From contig JAGDZV010000001.1 of the NCBI GenBank assembly GCA_049115495.1, forward strand, positions 62,001 through 126,000: a stretch of 64,000 bases of DNA, given 5' to 3'. A program made the position numbers and the translations under genes. This stretch comes from JACPUW01 sp049115495 (lineage in GTDB: Bacteria; Bacteroidota; Bacteroidia; CAILMK01; JACPUW01). Below, piece after piece: positions 60,989 to 64,000 of the stretch; positions within the stretch are counted from its first letter, which is position 1; each line of letters opens with the position of its first letter. The notes under the pieces were generated by a model. That model saw only the letters and a program-made list of their open reading frames with translations. It was not told the origin of the DNA and searched no databases.

Positions 60989-61025
60989 TTGATGAAGGTA
61001 TTGGTTCAATCAATATCTTCATCAA
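60989..61025. terminator. Possible terminator/hairpin overlapping the end of ywbE
   Basis: TTGATGAAG (60989-60997) pairs perfectly with CTTCATCAA (61017-61025); inside, TATTG and CAATA extend it. It spans the end of the convergent tpx and ywbE genes, including the last codons of ywbE. No strong T-run follows, so a weak terminator or a chance structure is possible. Confidence 0.45.
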
Positions 61026-61215
61026 TTATCTCTTTTACCCTACCCACTTCTCCTGTTTCTAATTTTACCTTTATTCCATGCGGATGTTGTGGAGATTTAG
61101 TTAAGATTCGTTCAACTACGCCTTCTGTTAATTCGCCGCCTCTCTGGTTATGCTTTTCTACTATGTTTACCAGCATATCTACTTTAATATTTCTTCTAAA
61201 GTTTCCTTCTTTCAT
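61006..61215 (-). CDS. ywbE: YwbE-family protein (DUF2196)
   Basis: 69 residues, MKEGNFRRNIKVDMLVNIVE, with SPQHPHGIKVKLETGEVGRV, the family pattern of small YwbE proteins. The role is unknown, perhaps nucleic-acid or ribosome binding by its small barrel form. Downstream of the MutS-like gene by 54 nt, may be part of its transcript. Confidence 0.88.
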   Translation of the reverse strand: MKEGNFRRNIKVDMLVNIVEKHNQRGGELTEGVVERILTKSPQHPHGIKVKLETGEVGRVKEIIDEDID

Positions 61216-61269
61216 AATTGCTGCTTCGTAATTTTTGAAACTTAATTGACTAATTCAATTACGCTTAAT

Positions 61270-63045
61270 CTAAACTATGCCCATTTTTTCCATCAAGTAA
61301 CTGGCATTTAAGTTTTGGCAAACCCCTTCTCTCAATTTGTAATCAAACACAAGTTCACCATCTTCATTTTCAACTTCAAATGAGCGATTAAGTAGTTTAT
61401 TGGGATATTCATTTTCAAGTGCCGAAAGGGTTATATCATGACTGGCTACAATACCACTTGTATTTAAAGCAATGAGCTGTTTTATTAAACCTGCAGAGCC
61501 TTTGTGTTTGTCGTTTGAATTGGTTCCACGTAAAATTTCATCCATTAAAATAAATATCTCATCTCCCCTTTTAATGGTGTCCATAATAAACTTTAAACGT
61601 TTTAATTCAGCAAAAAAGTAAGACTCGCTTTCTTGCAATGAATCATTAATTCGCATGCTCGTATAAACTGGTACAGACTTGAAAATGAAACTCTTGGCGC
61701 AAACTGGCAAACCCACTTTTGCCATTATTAGGTTGAGTCCTACGGTTCTTAAAAATGTACTTTTCCCACTCATATTGGCCCCTGATAACAATACTACTTG
61801 CCCTTTAGGGTCTAATTCAAAATCATTTGCTACTCTGCCGTTAGTTTGTAAAAATGGATGCGCCAAATCTTCAGCTTTTACTAAAACTTCTTGTGTTTCT
61901 TTTGGCCAAACAAAATCAGGATGATTAAAAACATAGTTGCCTAAGCTGCAATGTGTTTCAGTTGCGGCGATTATCGAGATCCAGTCTTCAAGCTTGCTGG
62001 CTTGTTCTTTTTTCCATTTTTCAATTTGAAAAACCAATCTATAATCCCAAAGAAAAGCTCCATTTAAAACAATGCCCATAATTAGGTTTAAACGCGAATC
62101 AAGCAGATTGATGAGTCTTTTTAGTTGGTTAATTGAACTGAAACCACCTGTTGCCCGGGCTTTTAGGTCGTTTAACTTAGCATTTTTAAAGTTTGCTTTT
62201 GCCAAAGAATCAAGTAATCCGGCATACGCATCAAGGTTGTTTTGCTTTTTGGAAAGTTGGCTGTGCAGCGCATTTATGTCTTTTACTTTTATACCAATAA
62301 TACCTAGATGGGCAAAAAAGTAGACGACTGGCACCCATTGCGGAATTATTGAAACGAAATACAAAATCAATATAGCTACAAAGGCAAAGGGCGAAAATTG
62401 AGAAATTATCTTTAAAGCCCTATTTCCTAACAAGACTGGTTTTTCTTCAAACCAAGACTTTAACTCTTGATAGCCCTTATTTTTTGGAGCAAGCATGCCC
62501 ACCGACTGAAAATCTTGCCGCCACAATACTTCTGCTGCCAATTCTTGATGCAACTCCTTCAGTTGGCTAAGGTTATTTCCATCTTGTTTTTTAATAAATT
62601 CTGAGAGTGCCGTTTTGCCTTCAGTAGTAGTAGTTCTATTTAATCTTTGAAAAAGAGACTTTTTACCAAATAGATCGAGATCGTAAAGGTTTCTATGGTC
62701 AAAATCAATGAGCTGTAAACCATTTTCAAAATCTGAAAAATCTCCTTCAATAGCCTTTAGCTCACTTGTATTTATTAAAAGAAGGTTCTCAATATTTTTA
62801 ACCAGCGATTTAAGCGCATTATGACGTTTTATTTGCCATAAAAAAGCTCCGAAAATTACAGCAATTACTACTGCTCCAATCTCAAGCCAGTCTTGATTAT
62901 AACTAAAAACACCAACAGCAATGGCTACAATAACGGTAATAAGTCTTACCGTAACAATACGCTGACTCCTTTGCCTTAGCTGTTGAAGTTCTTTTTCGAG
63001 CTCTTTGAGTCTTCTTCTGTAAAAGTCTATTGGTTTATTGGTCAT
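61270..63045 (-). CDS. Membrane-associated MutS-like ATPase
   Basis: 591 residues from the preferred start (MTNKPIDFYRRRL, 63045); a start at 63060 adds five. N-terminal helix-rich charged segment, hydrophobic helices at about 39-52 and 57-72 and again about 210-245, then the MutS ATPase: Walker A GANMSGKSTFLRTVGLNLIM (about 421), IFILMDEILRGTNSNDKHKG (Walker B and H-loop region) and TSGIVASHDITLSALE. It lacks the mismatch-recognition domain, so not mismatch repair MutS. Several Bacteroidota have such membrane MutS relatives of unknown function. Overlaps the ABC ATPase end by 11 nt. Confidence 0.85.
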   Translation of the reverse strand: MTNKPIDFYRRRLKELEKELQQLRQRSQRIVTVRLITVIVAIAVGVFSYNQDWLEIGAVVIAVIFGAFLWQIKRHNALKSLVKNIENLLLINTSELKAIEGDFSDFENGLQLIDFDHRNLYDLDLFGKKSLFQRLNRTTTTEGKTALSEFIKKQDGNNLSQLKELHQELAAEVLWRQDFQSVGMLAPKNKGYQELKSWFEEKPVLLGNRALKIISQFSPFAFVAILILYFVSIIPQWVPVVYFFAHLGIIGIKVKDINALHSQLSKKQNNLDAYAGLLDSLAKANFKNAKLNDLKARATGGFSSINQLKRLINLLDSRLNLIMGIVLNGAFLWDYRLVFQIEKWKKEQASKLEDWISIIAATETHCSLGNYVFNHPDFVWPKETQEVLVKAEDLAHPFLQTNGRVANDFELDPKGQVVLLSGANMSGKSTFLRTVGLNLIMAKVGLPVCAKSFIFKSVPVYTSMRINDSLQESESYFFAELKRLKFIMDTIKRGDEIFILMDEILRGTNSNDKHKGSAGLIKQLIALNTSGIVASHDITLSALENEYPNKLLNRSFEVENEDGELVFDYKLREGVCQNLNASYLMEKMGIV

Positions 63046-63724
63046 TAAAAATATTATCAATTATGGTTGATGCCTTATCGGTAATTCTTTGGTTCAATTG
63101 AGCTTTTAGGTTGTGATAGTCTCCCCTAAATGCGGTATAATCTGTTTTACCTTCAAATAGCACGGTTATCTGGGCACAAATGTCGGTTAGTGTTTCAAGT
63201 ATGTGAGATGTTACAATAATTGTTTTTCCTTTTTCTTGAAGCCTTTTCAATACCAGTTTAATCTTTTCGTTACTTTCTAAATCAACTCCATTAAAAGGCT
63301 CATCGAGCATAATAATGGGCTTATCTAATGCTATAACACCTAAAAGAGCTAATTTTTTCTTCATCCCGGTGCTGTAATCATCAATCAGTTTGTTTAATGG
63401 CAGATCAAAAAGCTGATTCCACTTAACCGAATCAAAACTTGGATTCTTTTTTGCAAAAATTTCAAGATACTCACCACCTTTAATTTTGGGATAAAAGAAA
63501 TTTTCAGTTTCTAAAAAGGCAATAGGCTTTGTGGCCGAATCTTCTTGTAATTGAATAGAGCCTGAATTTGCCTTTAGCGTACCAAATATGGTTCTGAGCA
63601 AAGTGGTTTTGCCAGCACCATTCATACCTACCAAACCGTTTATTTCATTATGTTTAAATTCTACCGATAGATCTTTTAGCACCGTATTTTTCCTGTATGC
63701 TACCGTAAGCCTATTAATGATCAT
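63035..63724 (-). CDS. ABC transporter ATP-binding protein
   Basis: 229 residues. Walker A GMNGAGKTTLLRTIFG (33-48), signature DDYSTGMKKKLALLGVIALD, Walker B IIMLDEPFNGVDLESNEKI and H-loop IIVTSHILETLTD. Most similar in form to small ATPases of export/ABC-2 systems. The following (upstream) gene is a membrane protein, and it overlaps it by 11 nt. Substrate unknown. Confidence 0.92.
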   Translation of the reverse strand: MIINRLTVAYRKNTVLKDLSVEFKHNEINGLVGMNGAGKTTLLRTIFGTLKANSGSIQLQEDSATKPIAFLETENFFYPKIKGGEYLEIFAKKNPSFDSVKWNQLFDLPLNKLIDDYSTGMKKKLALLGVIALDKPIIMLDEPFNGVDLESNEKIKLVLKRLQEKGKTIIVTSHILETLTDICAQITVLFEGKTDYTAFRGDYHNLKAQLNQRITDKASTIIDNIFNDQ

Positions 63725-64000
63725 TGTAGAAATATGGTTTTAAGTTTTCAACTGACTTTTTGTAGTTTATTATCATCATAACAATTGGTATTGGGAAAAG
63801 AAACGGAATAAGGAAAAAGACTAGCATTAATCCCTGAAGCACATTATTATTGTCAAAACGAGCGCCTGGTCTATAACTTCTGTATTTAAATAGCACCGCA
63901 TTAATTGTTGCTAAAAAGGCCACTATCCATACATAAAGCAAAACAAACCATAAACCAGGATTGAACGCCACATACAAAATTGACATGGGCAAAATCAATA
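63714..64000 (-). CDS. Membrane protein, C-terminal part (5' end outside window)
   Basis: The reading frame stays open to the window edge; 95 residues are visible. Hydrophobic segments about LWFVLLYVWIVAFLATINAV and LMLVFFLIPFLFPIPIVMM, with a basic end NYKKSVENLKPYFYNDH. Probably the permease of the ABC system, as it overlaps the ATPase start by 11 nt. The true start lies upstream of position 64000. Confidence 0.7.
   Translation of the reverse strand, partial: LILPMSILYVAFNPGLWFVLLYVWIVAFLATINAVLFKYRSYRPGARFDNNNVLQGLMLVFFLIPFLFPIPIVMMIINYKKSVENLKPYFYNDH

Noticed and set aside
61270..63045. Mismatch-repair MutS
   Set aside because: The ATPase part fits but the mismatch-binding and connector domains are absent and membrane helices are present.

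Overview
The window is a 64 kb piece of a low-GC (about 35-37% by eye), gene-dense chromosome from a member of the Bacteroidota, most likely an aerobic or facultative Flavobacteriales-type bacterium (family not resolved). The pointers are PorT and proteins with type IX secretion C-terminal sorting domains, Omp28 and DUF6029 outer-membrane proteins, a methionine synthase encoded as two genes, bacillithiol deacetylase BshB1, and promoters with the Bacteroidota -7 box TAnnTTTG. No rRNA, tRNA, CRISPR array, prophage or transposase gene was seen. No stretch longer than 300 bases lacks a gene; the longest gap is 56737-57025.

Layout. 1-3480: ornithine aminotransferase (cut by the window edge) and the GTPase YsxC, divergent from menG/ubiE, porT and a zinc-ribbon mini-protein. 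3651-13785: a minus-strand run of core genes: rpsT, radC, a geranylgeranyl-reductase-type flavoprotein, DUF6029 and Omp28 envelope proteins, a DUF1684 lipoprotein, then pheT, a coiled-coil protein, zapA and rny. 13842-19185: a TlpA thioredoxin, a possible restriction endonuclease convergent with a DNA methyltransferase, an ArnT-type glycosyltransferase and a membrane-tethered peptidase-like protein. 19280-24440: split metH with a four-helix-bundle gene between the halves, then a RES/Xre toxin-antitoxin pair with its own palindromic operator-promoter.

24539-36024 is the main energy-metabolism block: a giant 1632-residue pyruvate:ferredoxin oxidoreductase with a fused ferredoxin tail, followed almost without gaps by rnfC, D, G, E, A, a Cys-rich membrane mini-protein, a plant-type ferredoxin-NADP reductase and rnfB. 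Together they suggest one unit that makes reduced ferredoxin from pyruvate and passes the electrons either to NAD+ with ion pumping (Rnf) or to NADP+ (FNR). 36099-45629 carries a lipoprotein, a DUF2079 membrane protein broken by an in-frame TGA, a SAM methyltransferase, a glycerophosphodiesterase, a beta-helix type IX cargo, a coiled-coil secreted protein, a long palindromic element and a CotH-type kinase-like protein.

45750-54006 is an alpha-glucan block: glgE, maltokinase, glgB and a GH57/DUF3536 enzyme in one minus-strand operon, facing a small free-standing CBM48 protein. The glgE upstream region and the CBM48 promoter each hold a perfect 23-nt palindrome of the same design, CTWAGTGTA-N5-TACACTWAG. 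This looks like a shared operator and I regard it as the most interesting unannotated signal here. 54189-64000 has a LysM amidase, a UMF1-type transporter, bshB1, a beta-lactamase-fold hydrolase, a gamma carbonic anhydrase, two unknowns, thiol peroxidase, YwbE, a membrane MutS-like ATPase and an ABC transporter (cut by the edge).
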